Positions 8,791 through 18,109 of a stretch of 19,676 nt of DNA are shown here, in pieces. The translations under genes were made by a program, and so were the position numbers. Position 1 is the first letter of the stretch, and each line of letters begins with the position of its first letter. The notes beneath the pieces are model-generated. The model saw only the letters and a program-made list of their open reading frames with translations. It did not search any database and was not told where the DNA came from. The DNA comes from Mycoemilia scoparia. Taxonomy: Eukaryota; Kickxellomycota; Kickxellomycetes; Kickxellales; Kickxellaceae. The DNA is taken from assembly GCA_027575805.1 (NCBI GenBank), contig JANBPU010000286.1, positions 1-19,676 of the forward strand, given 5' to 3'.

Positions 8791-8909
8791 GTGATTGCCC
8801 CTATAACCATTAGCCACCAAAAGATACGCTTCAAAAGCTATCATTCATATGGGCGATTATTTTTGAAGGGTAAAAGTTTACTAGTGAAACTGGACATCCA
8901 TTTGGTCAA
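8791..8909 (+). mobile_element. Miniature inverted-repeat element, copy C (halves in swapped order)
   Basis: GTGATTGCCCCTATAACC and CCACCAAAAG (the right half of copy A) come first, then CTTCAAAAGCTATCATTCAT running directly into ATGGGCGATTATTTTTGAAG and TTTACTAGTGAAAC (the left half of copy A). The two terminal repeats therefore meet in the middle at about 8829-8870. The order fits the junction of two head-to-tail copies whose outer halves are lost. It lies in the 3' space between the convergent GNAT and PTR2 genes. Confidence 0.65.
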
Positions 8910-9177
8910 TTCACACAAGATCTTTCAACTTTCTATTACATTGGCACTGCCAACATAAACACGACCCAGTATGAGGATATACTATTGAACTAGTGATATT
9001 ATATTATTAAAACATACACAATTTCTTGCAACAATAAGACCACGACAGTTGGTGCGTTTATGTATACAAAAATGTTAGGAGGAGGAAGGAGAACAATAAT
9101 AAATAAAGTTTAAAAATACGATATTTTATAAGTGACTTCTACTAATATTAAATAAATAAACCAGCTGGGTTGCTTGT
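8910..9177. other. 3' intergenic DNA downstream of PTR2
   Basis: AT-rich DNA between copy C and the stop codon of the minus-strand transporter. On the minus strand it holds AT-rich stretches suited to a 3' UTR. Nothing else seen. Confidence 0.4.
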
Positions 9178-11052
9178 TTAGTGTTTGCCTGACTCAGATG
9201 CTGAGCTCTCATGATCCTTTTCTCTGATATAGTACTCAACATCATCACCGTTGCCGCCATTAAGGTTGGCTTTTTGGAGTTCGTTAAGACGCTTGGCCTG
9301 CTCAAGCTTCTCTTCTCTTTCACGAGAATCGTACTTGCGGAAGCAGAAGTAGAAGAGGATAGCAAAGACACCCATGATAATAGTAATAACCAAGTAATTA
9401 TCACGAAGACGTGGATTGCGTGAAAGAGGGTTGAGAGCAAAGGCAAGAATATTGCCACCGGCATTGGTCAAAAGGAAGAGAGACATGACGACCGACTTCA
9501 TGGTTGATGGAGCCTTGGTGTAAGCGTACTCAAGACCAGTGATGGAGGCCAGGATCTCAGCAATGGCAATAAGGAAGTATGATGGGATCTGGTAAGCGAT
9601 AGAAACATCGTTGGGCACCTTGGTGGATGGGTAGTTATAGTTGGGACCAGTGGTGTAGATAAGCTGTTGGATACCAGTAGTGTAAGCCATGGCAACGGCG
9701 GCAAAGCAGAAACCGAGGAAAATACGTGTAACAGGACGGAGTTCCAGACCACAGCGACGGAAACCGGGGTAGATCAGACGATCGAAGATGGGAATGAAGA
9801 TGATCAGGACAATGGCATTGATGTTGAACATAATGTCGTTGGGGAGGTTTCCACGCTTCATGGTAGCAGCCTGAGAGACAAGATTGTTTGTCATTTGGCT
9901 GTAGCAGAGCCAGAAGACAGGGTAGAACAAGAAGATCTTGCAAGCCTTGAGAGTGCGGCGGAGTTCATCAATGAAGGCATCGTTCCAGGAAGTGGTCTTT
10001 ACACGACCATAAGATGGTTTGGCATAGTCCATCCAGTGAATGGGCTTGCCATCCTCTCCAGTGACTTTTCCTTCCTTCTTTGCCTTGCGGGATTCTGAGA
10101 AAGCGGCTCTGAAGGCACGGAAGGCCAATACAAGAATGGAGCCAGTGGGTGGAGACTTGACGTAGTATCTCTTACCGATAATGAAGATACCGATACAGAA
10201 AATAAACATAAGAGTGGGGAGGAGGTAGGCGGGCCAGAAGTCAACATGAAGTTCGAGCTGGGTAGTGGCAATGCTGGAAAGAGAGCCGACATTGATGGAC
10301 CAGTAGAACCAGTTGAAAATGGACTGAACAGTGATGTCTCTGTGAATGAGAACCTCTTTGCCGCTCTTGAGTCTGCGGATGAAAGGACGGTGGCGGGGAT
10401 ATTGCTCAGCGACCATAGGCGATACATTGGACTTGATGCCACCGGTTCCAAGACCGATAACAATCATAGCAATGATAAGGCCGGGAAGAGCACCACCGGC
10501 CTGTATGGAAGCCGGGATGGAGGTAGTTGTGAGGACACAAGTACCAACAAAGTAGACAACAGCAAAGAAGAGAATGGTCTTGTATTTGCCCCAGTACTGA
10601 TCAGCAATGATAGCACCAAGAATAGGAGTTACATAGCACCAGAATTGGAAGAAGTTGGACAAAGCCGTAGCCATACCCTGACCACCATCAATGGCACCAG
10701 GAGTATCGCCAGACTTGTAAGGGTTCTGGATGTAGTTTTGGAATAGACCAGCGACACCGTAGAAAGTGAAACGCTCACAGAATTCTGTGGCAACAACAAA
10801 GAGAGCGGCGATGGGAAGACGGTCGCCAACACGGTTCATTGTGGCGAGTTCCTCTTCGGTGGGCCAGCGCTCGTTGTCGGCAAGGACCTCGTCGCCTTCC
10901 CTGGTGGCGGGATCATCCAGCATATACGCTTTGTCGCTTTCGAGCTTTGTGACATGTGCGGTGGTTTCAGGCGATCCTAGACAAACATCCTCATGGATGA
11001 GATGCTTGCCATCTTCGACAGATGTGCTGAAATGGGATGATTTTCTACCCAT
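9178..11052 (-). CDS. PTR2: POT/PTR2-family proton-coupled di/tripeptide transporter
   Basis: Uninterrupted 624-aa product, close to yeast Ptr2 (about 600 aa). After a ~75-residue hydrophilic N-terminal tail comes TM1 with the family ExxER motif (E90-F-C-E93-R94, then FTFYG), which takes part in proton coupling. Family signatures follow: GAIIADQYWGKYKTI (~146-160) and GLGTGGIKSNVSPMVAEQY (200-218). About twelve hydrophobic segments can be traced, with a large central cytosolic loop rich in charged residues (GKVTGEDGKPIHW). The C-terminus is a charged cytosolic tail rich in Glu, Lys and Asn. It imports small peptides into the cell across the plasma membrane, driven by the proton gradient. Base composition is richer in G and C than the flanks, as expected for a well-expressed gene. 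No introns or broken motifs. The family assignment is secure; substrate range is inferred. Confidence 0.97.
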   Translation of the reverse strand: MGRKSSHFSTSVEDGKHLIHEDVCLGSPETTAHVTKLESDKAYMLDDPATREGDEVLADNERWPTEEELATMNRVGDRLPIAALFVVATEFCERFTFYGVAGLFQNYIQNPYKSGDTPGAIDGGQGMATALSNFFQFWCYVTPILGAIIADQYWGKYKTILFFAVVYFVGTCVLTTTSIPASIQAGGALPGLIIAMIVIGLGTGGIKSNVSPMVAEQYPRHRPFIRRLKSGKEVLIHRDITVQSIFNWFYWSINVGSLSSIATTQLELHVDFWPAYLLPTLMFIFCIGIFIIGKRYYVKSPPTGSILVLAFRAFRAAFSESRKAKKEGKVTGEDGKPIHWMDYAKPSYGRVKTTSWNDAFIDELRRTLKACKIFLFYPVFWLCYSQMTNNLVSQAATMKRGNLPNDIMFNINAIVLIIFIPIFDRLIYPGFRRCGLELRPVTRIFLGFCFAAVAMAYTTGIQQLIYTTGPNYNYPSTKVPNDVSIAYQIPSYFLIAIAEILASITGLEYAYTKAPSTMKSVVMSLFLLTNAGGNILAFALNPLSRNPRLRDNYLVITIIMGVFAILFYFCFRKYDSREREEKLEQAKRLNELQKANLNGGNGDDVEYYIREKDHESSASESGKH

Positions 11053-11400
11053 GTTTATATATAATGCTATATAAAATTAATGTAAAGTAAAATACCCTTT
11101 GTTTAGGAATAGTAAGGAATAGACTAATAACAAAGTGGGGTTGTATGCATCCAAGATCCTTAGATATAAGGTGTGGCTGATACAGAAAGGGGTAAAAGAG
11201 GGAAGAAGAGAGAGAGACAGAGAGGAAGAAAATTGAAAGGTTCTTGAATCCTTGAGTTAAAGTCTGGTCAGGACGATAAGCTTTTATAGGAAATGATCTG
11301 ATACATCATTTACTAACAACTCATCCTAGATCCAATGTTTATCTCTCATCCCTGATATTCCCTAGAATCCAATTTCAAGACATTTTATCAAAAAACCCAC
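11053..11400 (-). promoter_or_regulatory. PTR2 promoter and leader region
   Basis: Read on the minus strand, TATAAAAG lies at 11288-11281, about 230 bp before the ATG. A long pyrimidine-rich tract follows (complement of the GA-rich 11200-11232). GATAAG occurs at 11275-11280 beside the TATA box, and TGATAAAA occurs on the minus strand near 11380-11390. GATA motifs are the known target of fungal nitrogen-catabolite regulators, which would suit a peptide transporter, but GATA is too short to be proof. Confidence 0.45.
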
Positions 11401-13610
11401 CCCCCACATCACACCATATCATGTGTCTGTATGGCCCAGAAGAGAGAGAGAGAGAAAAGGAGGTATGTAAACCACTGACCAACCTGGACTCTCTAATAGC
11501 GGCAAATCAGTCCCTGGTAGGACAGAATATTTGTCTGCTACAACCAACACGCACAGCCATACATTTGAAAAATATACAAAATTGGCTCTTTTTCCAGACT
11601 ATTCGCTAGCCAAAGGGCCCACAATGGGGATTTAAAAGCAAAGTATAACCAACTCTCTAAACATTCAAGCCGCAACCAATTACCGACAATAATAAATTTC
11701 ATCCATACATCCGATGGATTTGAATATAACTTGAAGCATGGTGCTTTGCATGATCCAGATGGGCTTTTACTGAGAGACTCCATTCAGCCGGCCAAATTTT
11801 CCTTGGGCGATTTTCTGTTGGAAGATTCTGAAAAATATTTGGGTTACATCCGCGCTTGTTCATTCAAAGTCTTTGACACACGGCCCACTCCACTCTTAGG
11901 ATCTTTCTCTGGGATTGTGTATCCTTGTACTTATAAAAGACGATAATCCCTGCATCTCACATCCTCGGTTGTGTGCAAAGTATAATGGTGATAATCTATT
12001 ATACCAATTAGTTTCCAGATTTTAATAGGCAACAATAGTAGTAACATCAGCATTGCCGACCCACACACTGCTCGCTGCTGTGCTCAGCGATCAAGATCTT
12101 AGCTAGTTGCTATCGCCCATTGTCTGCCTGCTCTCCTATCCAGCTCTGCGTGTATTAGTGCTTTTGTACAAAAAAACCGAGAGATCGACAATTTTTCGGA
12201 TACATGGATGCTGATTGCACATCCAGCTTACCCCCTTATTCGACTGCAGTATCGCCCCAGCATCTACATCTGCTGATTTGTGACATCTGCGCTCGACGGA
12301 CTGGCCGGCTGGGTTTTTGGAGCAATCCCTGTTAGCTTGAAGCTTTATTGCTAACACCCCTCTCGAGGACTCCAGCCTTTTCCAAAAGAAAACTGATGGG
12401 TGTGCGTGTGCCAGTAAGCAGGCCAGATGGCTGTAAACATTGCCATTTAACATGACTAATCTTTATTTTGTTATTGTCATGGATTATCGCTATGTGAATA
12501 CTAAAAGGCAGCAGCAGCAGCAGCCCCAATTTATGCTATCCATAATGGACTTCCACTTTGCTGATAATGGCCCTCTACCTACGCATCCTGGATTGAAAAT
12601 ATCTCAAAGATCTGTCTGCGTATATCCTGATAGTGGAATGGCTCAATTCCAAGAATTGAACCCTTACAAATGACATAGGGCAGTGGTTTACTGAAGCCCT
12701 CTCTCATTTGCATTTTCACACTCACTCACACACACGCTCTCAGCAACGGCTTTTTCTTGCCATTGTGTGTCTTGTGCTTAGCCGCCATATACCAGCCAGC
12801 ACAATGACTGCCTCCTGCCCTGTGTTGTTGGCTGCGCTATATCCGATATTAGCAGCCAGATGAGCTGGTTTTATTTTATGTACACACGGGCATGCGTATA
12901 TACCTGTGCGCCCGAGCTGAGACACACTAGCCAGACGAAATGTGATGATCTTGTCAAAATTTTAACACCCGAGCCACGCCGCATCGTCATTGGCTTTAGG
13001 CTAATAAACAAAATGTGAACAATATGCTGATAAAGGCCTCGAGACAATCTCTGGTGTGGACTAAACAATTTGATAGCCTTTCCAGCCACTTGTATGAAAG
13101 CAATTGCTGCTATCGCTGTCTGTCTTTTGCAAATAAACACACAGAGCCTGATAAGACCAGATCTTTTGGTATTGTGTGCCACATTTGGGCGCACTGATAC
13201 AAACCCATCCTGGAAAATTTCTTCGTGCTTGTGACCTAGAACAGACAATCAATACATGATATTTGCGGGTCTTTATTATAAATAATGCATATAAGAGGAT
13301 GTGTATGTGTGATAAACTGCTCCCTCATAGTGTGCAACTCCTGGTTATTTCCCAGAGACCATACATATATATAAACATTTTATTATCAGCTTCGGTCTCC
13401 CACAGTATTTCTGGAACACGCCCATACATCAACGCATATTCGCTCACATTGTAGATTTTAGGGATTTACGCATGACCTGACCAAGCAATTTCCAGGCTGT
13501 TATCAATTGTTTGTAGTGTGTATGTATGTGTGTGTGGGAAAGTTACTGTAATAACATTCGCATGTATGTTTGGATCAACATGTAGAAGAACTTTTGATGT
13601 AAAGGATAAA
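11401..13610. other. Long gene-free intergenic region between PTR2 and AACS
   Basis: No convincing gene in 2.2 kb. The frames present (for example 11731-11946 and 12440-12673 on plus, 12871-13248 on minus) are under 130 codons, match no family I know, and the longest has no ATG start. Visible simple sequence includes a GA run near 11440-11458, five CAG triplets at 12509-12523, and a CA-rich stretch near 12716-12736. It may hold upstream control DNA for PTR2 or a non-coding transcript, but no direct sign of either is seen. Confidence 0.5.
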
Positions 13611-13642
13611 GTAGTAGTAGTAGTAGTAGTAGTAGCAGCAGC
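13611..13642 (+). repeat. Trinucleotide microsatellite (GTA)8 followed by GCA repeats
   Basis: Eight GTA triplets (13611-13634) run directly into GCAGCAGC. It is outside any supported gene. Confidence 0.95.
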
Positions 13643-13806
13643 AAAAGTCTTGGACAAGAAGCAATGAGGCAACTACTCCAGAAATCTCAGGAAAGACGCA
13701 TATTTGATAGAAGATTTCGTTAGTTTGTAAACAAAATTGCGTGATAAATAAATATACTTGGCAATAAACAAATTTAAAAATCTATATAGAAATTGGCTAT
13801 TATCTT

Positions 13807-13817
13807 GGGGGGGGGGG
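13807..13817 (+). repeat. Homopolymer of 11 G residues
   Basis: An 11-base G run about 120 bp beyond the AACS stop codon, in DNA that is otherwise AT-rich. Such runs are prone to length error in sequencing. Confidence 0.9.
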
Positions 13818-13937
13818 TATTTCCATCATCATTATCATGATTAACATCTTGACTTTATCAAACAAGTCACATTCTCACGCACACGCAAAACCATCTCCAC
13901 CTCCCCAAAAATCTTTATATCAATATCAACATCAAAT

Positions 13938-16025
13938 CTAAGCAAAGATGGCAGGGTAATTATAAAACTGCTCCAAGCTCTCTGGGTTAGCCAGCGTACT
14001 CACGTCCTTTGGGTCAAGCTTAACAATGCTCTTTGCAACATCTGGTGTGTTTCCCGGCTCATGTGCAACTCGATAAAGCTCACTGACCAGTTTTTTCACG
14101 GCAATTTCTACCTTTTTGCCATTAATTGTGTACGGAATATCATTGATCGACAGAATCAAGTCGGGAACATGCCGAGGAGACAGCTGGCTACGAATTGCTG
14201 CTCGCAATTGCTTTATTTGATCTTCGCCAAGCGTGCATCCAGGCGCCATCTTCAAAAACATCAAGACTCGCTCATCGTCGTTGTGGTCAGGTTGGCGTTG
14301 CCCTACCACCAGGGAATCTTCAATGCCCTCACATTGATCTACAATGTCATAAAGCTCGGCCGATCCAAATCTTACCCCGTGTGGGTTTAACGTCCCATCG
14401 CTACGGCCTAGCATCATCACGCCATGATGGGCAGGATCTATTACTATGAAATCTCCATGGTACCATATGTCGGGATAGTGGTTAAAGTATGTCTTTAGGT
14501 AGCGCTCGTTATTGGCGTCATTCCAGAGCCCTATTGGCATGCATGGAAAGGGTTTGTCACAGACCATGTCCCCACGGTCTCCGTACACTGATTTGCCATC
14601 GTGTCCGTAAGCCTGGATGGCCATACCAAGATTCCGACACTGAATATGGCCAGAATAGACTGACAGGCCTGTGTTGGCACCACAGAACAGAGAGCATATG
14701 TCGGTGCCTCCAGTGATTGATCCCAGGCACAAATCAGATTTGATATGTTTGTATACAAATGCATAGCTGGATGGCTTTAGAGGAGATGCAGTCGAGTATA
14801 TGGAATGCAGTGTATCTAACTTGGAATTTTCATTTGGGTGATATTGTTTGTCCTCAAGTGTCTGAATGTAGCGGGCTGATGTTCCAAACGCTGTGATGCC
14901 AAATTCGTCAACAAGCTTCCAAAGCACACTGGCGTCTGGATATAGCGGCGAGCCTTCGTATAGGACTATTGTTGCACCAACAGCAAGTCCAGAAACCAGC
15001 CAGTTCCACATCATCCAGCCTGTCGTGGTATAATAGAACAGCACGTCGTCTTTGCCCAAAGATTGGTGAATCTTGTGTTCTTTGAGATGCTGAATCAACA
15101 TTCCGCCGGCAGAGTGTACAAGACATTTGGGTCTTCCAGTCGTTCCTGAAGAAAATAGTACATAAAGAGGATGCGAGAAATCGAGCTGCTCATAAGTCAA
15201 AGGTAAGGGATTGTCTGAAGAAGGAGCAACAAATTCCGACCAAGTAGTCCATTTTTCCTTTCCTTGACCTAACCCAATACCCGAAGTTGCATTCTCAGCA
15301 GCAGCATCAGCATCAAATGGAATTATAACAACCTTTTCAAGAGTTGGCAACCCATCTACAACCTTCTCCAGTTTTGACATATGAGAATGGATTTTACCAT
15401 TATATGCAGTAGCATCCACAGAGAATATAACTTTGGGCCCAATTTGCGAAAATCGTTCTAGCACGGCAGTTGATCCAAAGTCTAACGAAGTGGATGCATA
15501 GATTGCGCCGATTGACGAAGATGCCAACATAACAACCACAGCCTCAACACAGTTCGAGATGTAGGCAACTACTCGATCGCCCTTTTTGATGCCCATCTGG
15601 CGCAGAGAACTTGCTACGCTCCGAACTCTTTGGCGTAGTTCCTGGAATGTCACTTTGATGGCTGGCCTCTTTTCTCCGGTGGATATTATGGCCAGTTTAT
15701 CCACGTTGCTATTTGACGATGGAGACTCAAGAATGTTTTCGGCATAGTTTAGCTTGGATCCCAAGAACCATTTTGGTATCTCTGACATGGGCTTTGATGG
15801 CTCTAGCACTTGGGTGTAGGGCTCGGATGCCTTGATGCCCACATAGTCCCACACCGATGCCCAGAACGATTCGATGTCGTCGCATGACCACTCGTATAGC
15901 TCGTCGTAGTTGGAAAAATCCTTCTTGAGCTTGTTGTTGACATATTGACGGAAGGCGTCGATTTGGGTAGAGGACACATCTTTGGGCACCCATAGGGGAG
16001 TGTCGCCGGTGTTAGAAGGACTCAT
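13938..16025 (-). CDS. AACS: Acetoacetyl-CoA synthetase (acetoacetate-CoA ligase)
   Basis: Single exon, 695 aa from the only in-frame ATG near the start (16025); the frame stays open upstream to 16151 but has no ATG. It is close to animal AACS (about 670 aa). The N-terminal acyl-CoA-synthetase domain includes KLNYAENIL. The AMP-binding P-loop FSSGTTGRPK is at ~286-296. TTTGWMMWNWLVSGLAVGAT (~320-339) is diagnostic for AACS as opposed to acetyl-CoA synthetase. GRSDGTLNPHGVRFGSAELY (~538-557) is the hinge region. The catalytic Lys motif INGKKVEIAVKK is at ~633-644. The enzyme uses ATP and CoA to activate acetoacetate to acetoacetyl-CoA in the cytosol, feeding sterol and fatty-acid synthesis or leucine/ketone use. 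No targeting peptide or peroxisomal C-terminal tripeptide is seen (ends AIFA). Motifs are intact. Confidence 0.96.
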   Translation of the reverse strand: MSPSNTGDTPLWVPKDVSSTQIDAFRQYVNNKLKKDFSNYDELYEWSCDDIESFWASVWDYVGIKASEPYTQVLEPSKPMSEIPKWFLGSKLNYAENILESPSSNSNVDKLAIISTGEKRPAIKVTFQELRQRVRSVASSLRQMGIKKGDRVVAYISNCVEAVVVMLASSSIGAIYASTSLDFGSTAVLERFSQIGPKVIFSVDATAYNGKIHSHMSKLEKVVDGLPTLEKVVIIPFDADAAAENATSGIGLGQGKEKWTTWSEFVAPSSDNPLPLTYEQLDFSHPLYVLFSSGTTGRPKCLVHSAGGMLIQHLKEHKIHQSLGKDDVLFYYTTTGWMMWNWLVSGLAVGATIVLYEGSPLYPDASVLWKLVDEFGITAFGTSARYIQTLEDKQYHPNENSKLDTLHSIYSTASPLKPSSYAFVYKHIKSDLCLGSITGGTDICSLFCGANTGLSVYSGHIQCRNLGMAIQAYGHDGKSVYGDRGDMVCDKPFPCMPIGLWNDANNERYLKTYFNHYPDIWYHGDFIVIDPAHHGVMMLGRSDGTLNPHGVRFGSAELYDIVDQCEGIEDSLVVGQRQPDHNDDERVLMFLKMAPGCTLGEDQIKQLRAAIRSQLSPRHVPDLILSINDIPYTINGKKVEIAVKKLVSELYRVAHEPGNTPDVAKSIVKLDPKDVSTLANPESLEQFYNYPAIFA

Positions 16026-16544
16026 AACTGAAGATTGAGAGCTCAAGAGGTAAAAGCAATATAATAATAAAACAAGTTGATAAAGTAAACGGGGATAGGG
16101 TAAGATTTGTCGCTCTAAACCGACAAAAGTATGAACAAACAAATACAACAAAAGAATTGGCAGGGAGAACTGAATCTATACTCTAAAAAGTATGTAGAGA
16201 TGAAGAAGAATACAAGCAAGGAGAGTAAGTAAAGAATGGTCATAGACCAAAGGGAAGAAGCTTTGGACAAAGGGTTTTGGTGGACTAGGGGCCTGTGTGT
16301 TCATACACCATTTGCCCCAGATATCAATTATAAATGAGACGTACATGATGATGACTGCGTGGGTAAGTAAGTAGTGGTTAGAGCACCAAAGGGGACAGGG
16401 AATGTGAATACCAAGTGTTGTGTCGATGATAAACAGGCCATCTGTTCACGTGCCCCGGATACATTCTTGTGTGCTCTATGGCAAACAGTGGGCCACCAAT
16501 CCGCTTGGGTGCCAAAATGAAGTTCGATCTGATGAGGGCCAAGA
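16026..16544 (-). promoter_or_regulatory. Upstream region of AACS
   Basis: 519 bp between the AACS start and repeat copy D. It contains an E-box-like CACGTG at about 16446-16451 and an AT-rich TTATAA-like stretch near 16328-16333 on the minus strand. Neither can be assigned as functional from sequence alone. Confidence 0.3.
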
Positions 16545-16685
16545 CATATGGATCATTATTTTTGAAGGGCTAACTTTTGCTAGCAGGCCAGTTTTCCTAT
16601 ACATATTGGCCAGCCTATATTGTCATTGATTAATGCACTGGCATGTATACTCTGCTTTTAGCCCTTCAAAAATAATGCCTATATA
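16545..16685. mobile_element. Miniature inverted-repeat element, copy D (divergent interior)
   Basis: A perfect 19-bp inverted repeat, ATTATTTTTGAAGGGCTAA at 16555-16573 and its complement at 16658-16676, flanks 84 bp. CATATGG precedes the left repeat and CCTATATA follows the right one, so the outer flanks are also partly symmetrical. The ends match copies A-C (ATTTTTGAAGGG), but the middle does not match them. It lies about 520 bp upstream of the AACS start. There is no coding capacity. Confidence 0.75.
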
Positions 16686-17956
16686 CCCACAGGGCCCTTT
16701 ATTAGAAAAAGCCCCTTGCTTTATACACTCCCCTTCCTTCCCCTGGTTCACTTTGTCTATGCCCAAAACCGGCTTCTTGAATCGATGACGTTGATGAAAT
16801 TTGGGGCCCCATTTTCTTTTAATGGTCTAAAAAGAAAGTCACAATGCAAGTAAAAGTTTATCTCTCAAGGTAAGACAGCTGAGTTAATTGGGTGCAATTG
16901 GCAAGTTCCCCACTAAAAGAGAACATCAGACAGCCTCACACATTCCCTGTGAGCCAACCGATAGCCCATACATTTTAGCTGGAGTCTTAGTAATTATTGG
17001 CTGTTGTCCAAGGTAACATTCTGGTACACCTTTAAAGGAACCTCTACCAATTACATACAACGCATCGCACTCTACTCAATGATCTCTGTTGTGATATCAT
17101 GTGGCGGTCAAGTAATGTGATGAGCGTGGGAAAGTGATCCTCGCACTGACCTTACTGATCATCAGCTTAACAGCAAAATCCTCATCTTCACTAAATACTG
17201 CTCTAGAAAGAAAGATATTGTTTAGAAATTGATGTGCTACAAAAACAGTTGAGGCCGAATATCACTTTAATTTAAAAAGCCATGTTTCTTTGTAGTTTTC
17301 TGCATTTCAAGTTCTAGTAAAATTACTTTTCAAATACATTCCCTACTATAACATAACCTATTATAACAAAAACAACTTTATCTTAATTATACATCACATT
17401 AAATGCCTATGTTTAACATGCACGATAGCATTGGGGTACTCAGTATGCTGCAAAAGCTGGGTAGTATCCGCATACCTTCTTCTGGCGCTATACTCACCTT
17501 GTGCATACCTAACCCCGATACTGTATATAGCAAGCAAAGCTTCAGCCCAAGATCTTACTCATAAGCACCTTTGCACGCATCAAAGAGTGCAGTATAGGGC
17601 CAAATGCATTGTTGGGGGGAATTATCGGACCACGAATATGCATCATAGTAGTTAAAGTTAGACATCATAGGAGATAATTGAGAAGTCGTGCCATACTATC
17701 ACACACCACCCAGTAGAAGAGCGATGATCAAATTTGAAGCCAACTCAAAAGAGATTTTAGTAAACCCACAATCTAATCATCCGATCAAACTCATGCACAT
17801 AAACGCGCAATGTCCGAGCTACTTGCATTTTACTTGTTTTTTAATAAAGTTTTCCTCAAGCTGCTCTACACTCACTTTCTTTTTAAAGATTCTCTAAACA
17901 AAGCAGCGACATCTTTCTATTTCGGTTTGAGGATTGGTAACCAGCGTACTTATGTG
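16686..17956. other. Intergenic region between AACS and DOHH
   Basis: About 1.3 kb between divergent genes. The frames at 17431-17655 and 17688-17897 lack an ATG start where they open and look like chance. A TGACGT motif occurs near 16786. No known small RNA was recognised in it on either strand. Confidence 0.45.
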
Positions 17957-17965
17957 TATAAATAG
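17957..17965 (+). promoter_or_regulatory. TATA box of the deoxyhypusine hydroxylase gene
   Basis: TATAAATAG is a near-ideal TATA box about 150 bp before the ATG at 18110. It is followed by a CT-rich leader (CTCTCTTTCTCTCTTG near 18011), a common feature of strongly expressed fungal genes. Confidence 0.6.
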
Positions 17966-18109
17966 CCTGACCTTCGCTTGGTATTTCAGACCTGCTATTT
18001 ACACAATACCCTCTCTTTCTCTCTTGATCTTATTATTTCTTTGAAAACATTTAGATATTTAATTTTGTTTTTCCCAGTATTATCATAACTACCACACATT
18101 CACAACAAT

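Noticed and set aside
12871..13248. 125-codon minus-strand frame in the PTR2-AACS spacer
   Set aside because: It opens with TTG, lacks a recognisable domain, and overlaps other random frames of similar quality.
16026..16151. 42-codon hydrophobic N-terminal extension of AACS
   Set aside because: The frame is open, but it begins with TTG and has no ATG before 16025. Family alignment starts at the 16025 ATG, so this is 5' leader DNA.
17401..17640. Possible structured small RNA (repeated GTATGC/GCATAC words)
   Set aside because: Compared by eye with 5S rRNA and U1, U2, U4, U5 and U6 snRNA landmarks on both strands, no match was seen. There is no clear Sm site or Pol III box/terminator pair.
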